DNA of 34,038 bases, taken from positions 1-34,038 of the forward strand of contig JAHECR010000037.1 of NCBI GenBank assembly GCA_024641655.1. The letters are read 5' to 3'. A program made the position numbers and the translations under genes. Source of the stretch: Acidimicrobiaceae bacterium. GTDB lineage: Bacteria > Actinomycetota > Acidimicrobiia > Acidimicrobiales > UBA8592. Positions 14,625 through 22,392 of the stretch are shown here, in pieces. Position 1 is the stretch's first letter, and the number at the start of each line of letters is the position of its first letter. The notes below the pieces were generated by a model. It saw nothing but the letters and a program-made list of their open reading frames with translations. It had not been told where the DNA came from and made no database searches.

Positions 14625-15522
14625 GCGGCATCGCCCCGTGAACGCCGGCTGACTCCGGTGCGGTGAGATCCAGAACCGTTGCCGGCTGCGACCGACCAAC
14701 CCACTGCTCGGCGACGGCGACGAGATGGTCGACGCCCTGCCGCAACTCACGAACGGTCTCGGCTCCGGGGACGAGCCATGGAAAGGACCCAGCGAGGGCA
14801 TCGAAGCGGTAGCGGAGGTCGGTGAGGGTCGCGAGGGCGAGCCTGGCGCGGCGTTCGAACTCCACGAGCGGTCTCGAACCGTCCCTTATCTCCCCACCTG
14901 GGTGCGAGTCGGTCGGGACGCGCAGTGCGGCGCTCAACGGGGTCACGCGCGCCACGAGGTCGGCAACGATCTGTGACGCCTCCGCGAGCAGCGGCGCGAG
15001 CATCGTCGCGGCCCGTTGGGCCGCGGCCAGCTGGTGGGCGACAGGCCACGACGCCATGTCGATCGGCGGTGTCGAGCCCCCGTCGATGATCGCGCACACC
15101 GCATCGAGGCGATCGAGGTCGAGCCGCAGTGACGTCAGGATCTCGTCGGCACGAGCGCTCACCAGGTCAGAGGATGGGGCGGGTGCGTTTTCGAGTGGGC
15201 CGACCGCCACCGTCTCCCGCTCGACCTCCGCCGTTGCAGGCAGCCCGAAGAGCTCCAGATCGATCGCACGCAGGGGGGCATTCAGGTAGACGGCCTCGTC
15301 GGGGGTGTCGCTCGGGTCGACGTCACCGTCGTCGGTCATCGTGACCACCGCCGCGCCGGAGCCGAGGGCCACCAACGCAGCGGCCGTGGCGATCGCCCAG
15401 TGGACGATCGACCAGCCCGAGCCCAGCAGGCCGTCGACGACGAGGGTCACGGCCACGGCGGTCGCCGACGCGCCCAGTGCGCCTGCCAGCCACCTCTGTG
15501 CGCGACCTGTCACGGGCGCCAT
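14611..15522 (-). CDS. unrecognised membrane-anchored protein with two N-terminal helices
   Basis: A predicted protein of about 303 residues that I do not recognise. Near the N-terminus are two transmembrane helices (RWLAGALGASATAVAVTLVVDGLLG and SIVHWAIATAAALVALGSGAAVV). These are followed by an acidic linker (DDGDVDPSDTPDEAVY) and a long soluble helical region, probably cytoplasmic, with SARADEILTSLRLDLDRLDAVCAII, HQLAAAQRAATMLAPLLAEASQ and ETVRELRQGVDHLVAVAEQWVG. The start is uncertain: ATG 15522 keeps the helices at the N-terminus, but the frame stays open to a TTG at 15702. GTG codons at 15618, 15630 and 15636 are possible, the last two near a TACCGT hexamer on the minus strand (15647-15642). 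It ends inside panC by 14 bases (convergent) and is divergent from the ArsC-like gene. Confidence 0.65.
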   Translation of the reverse strand: MAPVTGRAQRWLAGALGASATAVAVTLVVDGLLGSGWSIVHWAIATAAALVALGSGAAVVTMTDDGDVDPSDTPDEAVYLNAPLRAIDLELFGLPATAEVERETVAVGPLENAPAPSSDLVSARADEILTSLRLDLDRLDAVCAIIDGGSTPPIDMASWPVAHQLAAAQRAATMLAPLLAEASQIVADLVARVTPLSAALRVPTDSHPGGEIRDGSRPLVEFERRARLALATLTDLRYRFDALAGSFPWLVPGAETVRELRQGVDHLVAVAEQWVGRSQPATVLDLTAPESAGVHGAMPLSQR

Positions 15523-15689
15523 CGTGGTGCAGGCCACCACCCAGGTCAACGACCCTCGCGCCCGCCGCACTGCCGTCACCTGCGCGAGGGCCCCTGCGCT
15601 CCTCAGGGTTTCCGACACGGAGCGATGCACCGGCACACTCGACGGTAGTCGCCGCGCCCCACGAGCACGCCAGGTCGTGGACCGGGGGG

Positions 15690-15695
15690 TAGGCT
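15690..15695 (+). promoter_or_regulatory. -10 element setting the ArsC-like start
   Basis: TAGGCT, a TANNNT hexamer, is followed by exactly six bases and then ATG 15702. This is the register of leaderless transcripts. It supports translation starting at 15702, eleven codons before the in-frame TGA, rather than at the internal GTG 15756. Confidence 0.5.
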
Positions 15696-15701
15696 CCGGC
15701 A

Positions 15702-16055
15702 ATGGCCGACATCACGCTGTATCACAACCCCACGTGAAGCAAGTCCCGCGGCGCCGTGGCGCTGCTCGAGGAACACACCGTGGACGTGGACGTCATCGAG
15801 TACCTGTCGACCCCCCTGAACCGCTCGCAACTGCTGGAGATCCTCGGAATGCTCGACGTGGAGCCCGCGGAGCTGGTGCGCAAGGACCGTCGATTCGACG
15901 AGCTGCAGCTCGACGCGGGGAGCTACGTGACCGCCGATGCGGTCGTCGATCTCCTGGTGGCGCACCCCGAGCTCATGCAGCGTCCCATTGCCGTGCGTGA
16001 CGGACGTGCCGTGATCGGTCGCCCCTCCGAACTGGTCCTCGGACTCCTCGACTGA
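15702..16055 (+). CDS. ArsC/Spx-family reductase with in-frame TGA at the catalytic cysteine (selenocysteine candidate)
   Basis: Read through codon 12 (TGA, 15735-15737), this is a full-length 117-residue arsenate reductase-like protein. The first codons give [11 protein letters not shown], then TGA, then [12 protein letters not shown]. In ArsC/YffB-type proteins this is the first strand and catalytic loop, usually YHNPRCSKSR, so the TGA falls exactly where the active-site Cys codon (TGC/TGT) belongs. The rest is typical: [19 protein letters not shown], then [12 protein letters not shown], then [26 protein letters not shown], with no other stop. A 7-base-pair hairpin (15748-15765) lies at SECIS distance. 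A TAGGCT hexamer supports ATG 15702. Without recoding only 99 residues from GTG 15756 would be made, lacking the active site. Alternatives are a TGC-to-TGA sequencing error or a recent pseudogene. Whether the genome has selA, selB, selC and selD cannot be seen here. Threonine aldolase follows after 7 bases. Confidence 0.75.
15748..15765 (+). promoter_or_regulatory. SECIS-like hairpin downstream of the in-frame TGA
   Basis: GCGGCGC-CGTG-GCGCTGC: seven consecutive pairs (one G-U) with a 4-base loop. The loop starts 17 bases after the TGA and its second base is G, which fits the published bacterial SECIS consensus (apical loop 16-37 bases after UGA, G among the first two loop bases). Because the DNA is GC-rich and the protein sequence here is conserved, the hairpin could arise by chance; it supports but does not prove selenocysteine insertion. 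Confidence 0.5.
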
Positions 16056-16062
16056 CGCCCAC

Positions 16063-17079
16063 GTGTTCACTGCGGACTTCCGTTCCGACACGGTGAGCCG
16101 GCCGACGGACCCGATGCGGGCGGCCATGGCGGCGGCGGCGGTCGGCGATGACGTGTTCGGCGACGACCCCACCGTCAATGCCCTCGAGGCCGCGGTCGCT
16201 GCGCTCCTCGGGAAGCCGGCCGGCCTCTACCTCCCGTCGGGTACCCAGTCGAACCTCTGCGCGCTCATGGCCCACTGCGAGCGCGGCGACGAATACCTCG
16301 TCGGCGACCACGCCCACACCTACCGCTATGAGGGCGGTGGTGCCGCCGTCCTCGGCAGCATCCAGCCGCAGCCGGTGCGCATGCTCGCCGACGGCATGGT
16401 CGATCTCGACCATGTCGCCGAGGTCGTCAAGGCGATCGACCACCACTTCGCCCGGAGCCGGCTCCTCTGCCTCGAGAACACCCACGACGGGCGGGTCCAA
16501 GGCGTCGCCCTGATGCACGAGGCTCGCGCGGCGGCCGACGCCCACGGTCTCGCGCTCCACCTCGACGGCGCCCGTCTGTGGAACGCGGCGGTCGACCTCG
16601 GCGTGACGCCGGCTACCATCGCCGGTCCGTTCGACACGGTGTCGGTTTGTCTGTCGAAGGGCCTGGGGGCGCCGGTCGGTTCGGTACTCGTGGGCACCGA
16701 CGAGCTCATCGCCAAGGCTCGCCGCTGGCGCAAGGTGCTCGGTGGGGGCATGCGCCAGGCCGGGATCATCGCCGCGGCAGGGTTGTACGCGATCGAACAC
16801 AACATCGCGCGTCTGGCCATCGACCATGCCAATGCCGCTCGGCTCGCGGTCGGGCTGCGCGCCGTCCCTGGCGTACAGGTCACCGGCCAGGGCACCAACA
16901 TGGTCTTCATCGACTTCGACGGCGGACCAGCCGCCGCCGAGCGTGCACGCGTCGAGCTCGACGCCGCAGGCATCGCCATCCGAACTGCTGGATCGTCAGC
17001 TCGGCTGGTGACCCATCTCGACATCGACGCCGACGCAGTCGACCGGCTCGTCGGGTTGCTCGCCGAGCGCGCCGCCTGA
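16063..17079 (+). CDS. ltaE: low-specificity L-threonine aldolase
   Basis: A 338-residue PLP-dependent fold type I enzyme of the beta-eliminating lyase family, cleaving threonine or allo-threonine to glycine and acetaldehyde. Key features are [18 protein letters not shown] at the N-terminus, [22 protein letters not shown]-like YLPSGTQSN, the substrate/PLP region [14 protein letters not shown], the PLP Asp in [13 protein letters not shown], and the Schiff-base Lys199 in [14 protein letters not shown]. The length and motif order match GLY1/LtaE. The start is GTG 16063; no ribosome binding site is seen, but the stop of the ArsC-like gene is only 7 bases upstream, so the two are probably co-transcribed and perhaps translationally coupled. 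Confidence 0.92.
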   Translation: MFTADFRSDTVSRPTDPMRAAMAAAAVGDDVFGDDPTVNALEAAVAALLGKPAGLYLPSGTQSNLCALMAHCERGDEYLVGDHAHTYRYEGGGAAVLGSIQPQPVRMLADGMVDLDHVAEVVKAIDHHFARSRLLCLENTHDGRVQGVALMHEARAAADAHGLALHLDGARLWNAAVDLGVTPATIAGPFDTVSVCLSKGLGAPVGSVLVGTDELIAKARRWRKVLGGGMRQAGIIAAAGLYAIEHNIARLAIDHANAARLAVGLRAVPGVQVTGQGTNMVFIDFDGGPAAAERARVELDAAGIAIRTAGSSARLVTHLDIDADAVDRLVGLLAERAA

Positions 17080-17137
17080 GGGCTTCCGCGGGCAGGCGTC
17101 GTCGTCGCCGCCGCCGCGCTCTACCATCGGAGGCTCC

Positions 17138-18886
17138 ATGACGAGCGACCCTCCCACCAGCGCGGCCGGCTGGCTCCTGCTGCGATCGGCGATGAGGGAA
17201 CAGCGCAAGGGCCTCTTCATCGGAATGGTGATCGCCCTGCTGTGGGCGGCGGGTCGCGTCGCGGTGCCCCTCCTCGTGCAGCTCGGCATCGACCGCGGTA
17301 TCGACCAGGGCGGATCACTCGTCGGGTGGTCGGTTGCGATCCTCGGGGCCGGTCTCGTGTCGAGCGTGATGCTCGGCGCCCGTCGTTACACGGCGTTCTC
17401 GAACGCCCGCCAGGTCGAGGCCAGGCTGCGCGACCGCCTGTTCGCGCACATCCAACGACTGCACTTCGCGTTCCACGATGCCAACGCGACCGGCGACCTC
17501 ATGAGCCGGGCGAACACCGACCTCCAGCAGTTCCAGAACATCGTGACCCAGGTCCCGATCCTCACGGGGAACGCCATCACGGTCATCGCGGTAACCGTCA
17601 TCATGCTCGCCGTGCAGCCGCTGCTGACGGTCTTCGCGCTCGCGACCTTGCCGCTGGTCAACTTCCTCGGGCGGCGCTTCTCCACGAAGTTGTTCCCCGC
17701 GGTCGCGGGAATCCAGCGTGAGTCGGCGGCGCTGGCCACCGTGGTCGAGGAGACCGTTGCCGGTGTGCGGGTCATCAAGGGCTTCGGTGCCGAATCGGTC
17801 CAACGAGCCAAACTCGCCGGGAAGGCCGCAGCGGTCTACGACGAATCGCTCACCGCGTCGTTCGTCCGGTCGCGCTACCTCCCGGCGATGGAGATCATGC
17901 CGAACCTCGGCCTGATCACCGTCCTCGGCTACGGGGGCCATCTCGTCCTGGACGGTCGGATGACCATCGGGCAGCTGGTCAGCTTCAACATCTACGTTCT
18001 GCTCCTCGTCCCTCCGTTGCGCATGCTCGGCATGGCGGTCACGAACGGGCAGCGCTCGGCTGCAGCGGGAGTGCGCATCCAGGAGATCCTCGCGACCGAG
18101 CCGGTCATCGTCGCGCCCAACCATCCCACGCACCTCCCGAAGGGCCCGGATCTGGGGCGCGTGGAATTCCGTGACGTCTCGTTCGGCTATCACCGTGACG
18201 CTGCTCAGGCCGTGCTGCGTGGCTTCTCGCTCACGATCGAGCCCGGGGAGTCGATCGCCCTCGTCGGGCCGACGGGATCGGGCAAGACTACCGTGGCCAA
18301 CCTCCTCCCCCGGTTCTACGACGTCGACGATGGAGCGATCCTCCTCGACGGCGTCGATGTTCGCAGGCTGCGCCCGCAGGAACTGCGACGCGAAGTGGGG
18401 CTGGTGTTCGAGGAGACGTTCCTCTTCAGCGCGTCGATCCGCGACAACATCGCCTTCGCCGACCCCGACGCGTCGTTCGACGACGTGCAGCGGGCTGCGC
18501 GTCTTGCTGGTGCCGACTTCGTCGACGCGCTGCCCGACGGTTACGACACCCAGCTCGGCGAGCGCGGGTTCTCGCTGTCGGGCGGGCAGCGGCAACGCAT
18601 CGCTATCGCCCGGGCGATCCTCGCCGATCCCCGCGTGCTGATCCTCGACGACGCCACCTCCGCGGTCGACCCGACCAAGGAGCATGAGATTCGTGACGCA
18701 CTCGGTGAGGTCATGAACAGACGGACCACCATCGTGATCGCCCACCGGGCCGCGACCGTGGCGCTCGCTGATCGCGTCGTGGTACTCGACGGCGGCGCGA
18801 TCGTCGCCGAAGGCACCCACGCTGAGCTCCTCGCCACCAACGCCCGGTATCGCGCGGTTCTGGCCGCGTCGGAGGTCGACGCCTGA
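17138..18886 (+). CDS. ABC exporter half-transporter with degenerate Walker B (first subunit of a heterodimer)
   Basis: A 582-residue type IV ABC exporter subunit: six transmembrane helices in about residues 15-310, then the ATPase. Walker A is GPTGSGKTT (Gly377 onward), the signature is canonical (LSGGQRQR), and the switch His is in IVIAHRAAT. Walker B reads VLILDDATSAVD, with Asp where the catalytic Glu is expected. In heterodimeric exporters such as TM287/288 one subunit has exactly this change, so this is the partner with the inactive Walker B. GGAGG lies 4 bases before ATG 17138, and TACCAT (17122-17127) may be its -10. The stop overlaps the next start (TGATG), indicating translational coupling. 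The substrate is unknown; multidrug or lipid export is the usual family role. Confidence 0.9.
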   Translation: MTSDPPTSAAGWLLLRSAMREQRKGLFIGMVIALLWAAGRVAVPLLVQLGIDRGIDQGGSLVGWSVAILGAGLVSSVMLGARRYTAFSNARQVEARLRDRLFAHIQRLHFAFHDANATGDLMSRANTDLQQFQNIVTQVPILTGNAITVIAVTVIMLAVQPLLTVFALATLPLVNFLGRRFSTKLFPAVAGIQRESAALATVVEETVAGVRVIKGFGAESVQRAKLAGKAAAVYDESLTASFVRSRYLPAMEIMPNLGLITVLGYGGHLVLDGRMTIGQLVSFNIYVLLLVPPLRMLGMAVTNGQRSAAAGVRIQEILATEPVIVAPNHPTHLPKGPDLGRVEFRDVSFGYHRDAAQAVLRGFSLTIEPGESIALVGPTGSGKTTVANLLPRFYDVDDGAILLDGVDVRRLRPQELRREVGLVFEETFLFSASIRDNIAFADPDASFDDVQRAARLAGADFVDALPDGYDTQLGERGFSLSGGQRQRIAIARAILADPRVLILDDATSAVDPTKEHEIRDALGEVMNRRTTIVIAHRAATVALADRVVVLDGGAIVAEGTHAELLATNARYRAVLAASEVDA

Positions 18887-20670
18887 TGGGCTGGGCGATG
18901 CGGGCCATGCGCGGCGTGGGCGACGATGACAGGATCGACGCAGCCGACACCCGGCGAGTGATCACCCGGAGCTTCGCCATGCTCGGCGGCTACCGCGCCC
19001 GAGCCATCGTCGCGTCGGTGCTGCTCGTCAGCTGGACGGTTCTGACCCTCGCCGGACCCATCATCGTGCGCCGCGCCATCGATCGCGGGCTCGAGCCTCG
19101 TGACGCGGCCCAGCTGAATCTGGCCATCGGGCTGTACGTCGCGGTCGCCGTTGCCTCGTACCTGACCTACCGCTTCGCGATCGCGAACCTCGGCGTCGTC
19201 GGCGAGGGGTTCCTCCGTGACCTTCGGGTACGGGTGTTCGACCGGATCCTGGCGCAGTCGATGCCGTTCTACGACCGCGAGAAGTCCGGGGTCCTCATCA
19301 GCCGAATGACCGCCGACATCGACTCACTCCAGGACCTGGTCCAGCAGGGCCTGCTCCAGTTCACCAGTGCGGCGCTGCTCATCGTGCTCTCCGCGATCAC
19401 CCTGGCCGTGTTGAGCTGGCAGCTCCTGTTGCTCTGCCTGCTCATCTCACCGGTCATCTACGTTGCATCGCGAAAGTTCCAGCGCGATTCCAACATCGCG
19501 TACCTGGCCGTGCGCGACAACGTGGGAGCGACCCTCACCCGACTCCAGGAAGGGATCGCCGGCGTCCGCATCGTGCAGGCCTTCGCCCGTGAGGACATCG
19601 AGGCCGACCGCTTCGCCGAGACCAACGACCGGCTCTACCGGACCCACATGGACTCGGTCAAGGTCGCGGCCTGGTATCTGCCCATCGTCGAGTTCTCGAG
19701 CGCGGTCACCACTGCTCTGGCGCTCGGCGTCGGCGGGTGGCTGGCCCGCGACGGCCAGATATCGCTGGGCACCGTTGCCGCCTTCGTCCTCATCCTCCAG
19801 AGCCTGTTCACCCCGGTCCAACAGCTGAGCCAGCTCTTCAACCTGGTCCAGTCGGCCACCGCGGCGCTCGACAAGCTCTTCGGCCTACTCGACGAGCCCA
19901 TCGACGTCGCCGATCCCCGCGATCCTGTGGCGCTCGACGGCCCCGGTGGGGTCGAGCTGCGCAAGGTGCACTTCTCGTATCCCGATGGCACCCCGGTGCT
20001 GACCGGGCTCGACCTGACGATCGCACCCGGTGAACGCATTGCGTTCGTGGGGCCGACCGGGGCCGGGAAGTCGACGATCGCCAAGCTCGTCGCCCGCTTC
20101 TACGATCCGACGAGCGGGGCCGTGCTCGTCGACGGCACCGACCTGCGTGCAACCGGGCACGACTCCCTGCGATCGCGGGTCGTCGTGGTGCCCCAGGAGG
20201 GCTTCCTGTTCGCGGGCACGATCACCGACAACATCCGGGTCGCCCGCCCGGACGCCACCGATGCCGAGATCCGTGCCGCAGTGGAGCGCATCGGCGCCGG
20301 ACCGGTGTTCGCGCAGCTCCCCGAGGGACTCGACACCGAGGTCCAAGAACGTGGCAGCCGCCTCTCGGCGGGCGAGAAACAGCTGGTTTCGCTCGCCCGG
20401 GCCGCCTTGGTCGACCCCTCGATCCTGATTCTCGACGAAGCAACTTCGAGCATCGACCCCGGGACCGAGGCAATCGTCGAGCATGCCATGGAGTCGCTCA
20501 TGGCCTCCCGGACCGTCATCGTGATCGCGCACCGCCTCTCGACCGCAGCGCGTTGCGACCGCGTCGCGGTGATCGTGGGCGGTGAGCTCGTCGAGCTCGG
20601 GGCCCACGACGACCTCGTCGGGCGAGGCGGACCCTACGCGTCGCTCTTCGCTGCGTGGTCCAAGGTGTAG
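18886..20670 (+). CDS. ABC exporter half-transporter with intact Walker B (second subunit)
   Basis: A 594-residue type IV ABC exporter subunit: an N-terminal polar stretch, six membrane helices over about residues 35-320, then the ATPase. Walker A is GPTGAGKST, Walker B is ILILDEATSSID with the catalytic Glu, and the switch His is in VIAHRLST. Its signature motif is degenerate (LSAGEKQL instead of LSGGQ). Paired with the upstream subunit this gives one consensus ATP site (this Walker B with the partner LSGGQ) and one degenerate site. That asymmetry is established for bacterial heterodimeric exporters. ATG 18886 shares its A with the upstream TGA. The gene converges with an acyl-CoA dehydrogenase gene; a GC-rich hairpin lies between. 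Confidence 0.9.
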   Translation: MGWAMRAMRGVGDDDRIDAADTRRVITRSFAMLGGYRARAIVASVLLVSWTVLTLAGPIIVRRAIDRGLEPRDAAQLNLAIGLYVAVAVASYLTYRFAIANLGVVGEGFLRDLRVRVFDRILAQSMPFYDREKSGVLISRMTADIDSLQDLVQQGLLQFTSAALLIVLSAITLAVLSWQLLLLCLLISPVIYVASRKFQRDSNIAYLAVRDNVGATLTRLQEGIAGVRIVQAFAREDIEADRFAETNDRLYRTHMDSVKVAAWYLPIVEFSSAVTTALALGVGGWLARDGQISLGTVAAFVLILQSLFTPVQQLSQLFNLVQSATAALDKLFGLLDEPIDVADPRDPVALDGPGGVELRKVHFSYPDGTPVLTGLDLTIAPGERIAFVGPTGAGKSTIAKLVARFYDPTSGAVLVDGTDLRATGHDSLRSRVVVVPQEGFLFAGTITDNIRVARPDATDAEIRAAVERIGAGPVFAQLPEGLDTEVQERGSRLSAGEKQLVSLARAALVDPSILILDEATSSIDPGTEAIVEHAMESLMASRTVIVIAHRLSTAARCDRVAVIVGGELVELGAHDDLVGRGGPYASLFAAWSKV

Positions 20671-20720
20671 GCGCCCATCGCCACGATGTGCGCCCGCATG
20701 CCGGCGCACGAGCTCGTCCG

Positions 20721-20740
20721 CCGGGGACCGCGGCCCCCGG
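20721..20740. terminator. GC-rich hairpin between convergent genes
   Basis: CCGGGG-accgcggc-CCCCGG lies in the 73-base gap between the ABC exporter and the acyl-CoA dehydrogenase stops. It has no T-run. It is a plausible bidirectional terminator. Confidence 0.4.
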
Positions 20741-20743
20741 TCG

Positions 20744-22339
20744 TCACGCCGTGCGCGCCGCCTCATCGAGGAGTCGTCGCCCGATGAGGCGGAGGCACAA
20801 CGTCTCGTCGGCCCCTTCGAAGATCGACAGCACCCGGGCGTCGACGAAGAGGCGGCTGACGGGGTACTCCTCGGCATAGCCGAAGCCTCCGTGCAGCTGC
20901 ATCGCCTCGCGGGTCACCCACTCTGCGGCCTTGCAGGCATAGGCCTTGACCATCGCCGCCTCGAGCGTGCCGTGGCCCTGCGCCATCAACTCGCCCACCG
21001 CGTAGGTGTACTGGCGGCAGGCCTGGATGATCGCGGCCATCCGACCGAGCTTGACCTGGGTGAGCTGGAAGTGGTCCAGCGCGTGACCGAACACCCGGCG
21101 TTCGGCGGTGTACGCAACCGCTTCGTCGTAAGCCCGTTGCATCACTCCCACCGCGCGCGCGGCGGTCTGCAGCCGACCGCTGTCGAAGCCGGCCATCTGG
21201 AGGTAGAACCCTCGACCGTTGCCCGCCGGGCCGCCGATGAGGGCGGTCTCCTCGACGTACCAGTTGTCGAAGGAGACCTCGAAGCTGTGCATCCCGCGAT
21301 AGCCAAGGGTGCGAATGGCCCGACCCTCCAGGCGACCGCCTCCCTGCTGCAGCTGCGCGAACTCGTGGCCTGCCGCGCGTTCCTTGGGTACGACGAACAA
21401 GCTGAGCCCGCGGTGGGGCGGCTCGGCATCGGGGATGCTGCGCGCGAGCACCATCAGGACATCGGCCCGGCCGGCGAACGTGCACCACGTCTTCACGCCA
21501 TTCAGCACGTGTCCACCTCGAGGATCGGGCGTCGCCGTGACGGTCAACGTCGCGACGTCGCTTCCGTGGTCGGGCTCGGTCACCGCGACGGCGGCCATGA
21601 TCTCCCCTGACGCGATGCGCGGCAGCAGGTCGAGCTTCTGCTCCTCGGTGCCCCCGCTCTCGATGGCACGCGCGAGGATCTCTGGCCGGGTGATGAGCGA
21701 GCCGCCGATTCCCAGGGACGCCCGCGAGAGCTCCTCGGTAGCGATGATCATGCCGTAGAGATCAGCGACGTCGCCGGTGGCGGCCCCGCCATAGCGCTCG
21801 CTGATCGACAAACCGAAGGACCCCAGCGCTGCCAAACCGGTGATGATCTCCTCGGGAACGTCGAGGTCGTTGCGATGGACCTCTTCGGCCACGGGCACGA
21901 TGCGGTCGACACCAAAGCGCCGGAACGTTGCGGCGACGAGCCCGTAGTGGTCACTCAGGTGGGCGTCCCCCGGCGCCACCGCGGCGCCGGCGACGACGTC
22001 GGGTGCCCCGTACGCCGCGACATAGGCACGTGCCCCGTCGAGGGCGCCATCGGTGATCCCCCAACGGGACTCGGCGCCGAACGCCGCCGACGCCACCTGA
22101 CCGAGGACGTCGGCGGTGAACACGCCGGCCAGTCGCTCCTCGTCAGGGCCGTGCTCGCCGTACACCAGGAACCGCTGGGCGATGCGCACCGCGGCAGTGC
22201 AATGCGCGAGGTCGTACGACAGGCTCTGGTGAACCTCGGCATCAGGCGCTCGGGCGAGCGTCGCCAGCCCGGCCCGCACTGACTGGTCTGCCTGTTCGAG
22301 GGCAATGCGGCCATCGGCGAGAGCAGCACGGTCGGTCAT
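20744..22339 (-). CDS. acyl-CoA dehydrogenase family protein with N-terminal extension
   Basis: A 531-residue flavoprotein of the acyl-CoA dehydrogenase superfamily. The usual 380-residue core starts near residue 150: EEIITGLAALGSFGLSISERYGG, then ATEELSRASLGIGGSLITRPEIL, the FAD/substrate motifs AAVAVTEPDHGSDVATL and NGVKTWCTFAGRADVLMVLAR, then YTAERRVFGHALDHFQLTQVKLG, MQLHGGFGYAEEYPVSRLF, and the catalytic-base segment LSIFEGADETL with Glu508. The first 150 residues form an extra helical domain (DGRIALEQADQSVRAGL; HQSLSYDLAHCTAAVRIAQRFL). Such long forms occur among actinobacterial paralogues, but I cannot name the substrate. The start is ATG 22339. It lies downstream of the metal permease on the same strand (53-base gap), probably by chance. 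Confidence 0.9.
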   Translation of the reverse strand: MTDRAALADGRIALEQADQSVRAGLATLARAPDAEVHQSLSYDLAHCTAAVRIAQRFLVYGEHGPDEERLAGVFTADVLGQVASAAFGAESRWGITDGALDGARAYVAAYGAPDVVAGAAVAPGDAHLSDHYGLVAATFRRFGVDRIVPVAEEVHRNDLDVPEEIITGLAALGSFGLSISERYGGAATGDVADLYGMIIATEELSRASLGIGGSLITRPEILARAIESGGTEEQKLDLLPRIASGEIMAAVAVTEPDHGSDVATLTVTATPDPRGGHVLNGVKTWCTFAGRADVLMVLARSIPDAEPPHRGLSLFVVPKERAAGHEFAQLQQGGGRLEGRAIRTLGYRGMHSFEVSFDNWYVEETALIGGPAGNGRGFYLQMAGFDSGRLQTAARAVGVMQRAYDEAVAYTAERRVFGHALDHFQLTQVKLGRMAAIIQACRQYTYAVGELMAQGHGTLEAAMVKAYACKAAEWVTREAMQLHGGFGYAEEYPVSRLFVDARVLSIFEGADETLCLRLIGRRLLDEAARTA

Positions 22340-22392
22340 GGGGCCCAGCCTGCACCACCGAGGGCCCTGATGCCTCGTCGGCGCACTCCGCT

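Noticed and set aside
13512..14801. 429-codon minus-strand open frame over TesB and PanC
   Set aside because: Antisense to two clearly identified enzymes; its translation has no domain.
15756..16055. Short ArsC-like gene starting at GTG 15756
   Set aside because: It would lack the first strand and the entire active-site loop, whose codons are intact upstream apart from the TGA. The GTG lies inside the candidate SECIS hairpin and has no proper ribosome binding site.
15603..16178. 191-codon minus-strand open frame over the ArsC-like gene
   Set aside because: Shadow of the ArsC-like and threonine aldolase coding sequence; no recognisable family.
17315..18820. 501-codon minus-strand open frame
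   Set aside because: Antisense to the first ABC exporter subunit; composition is typical of a shadow frame.
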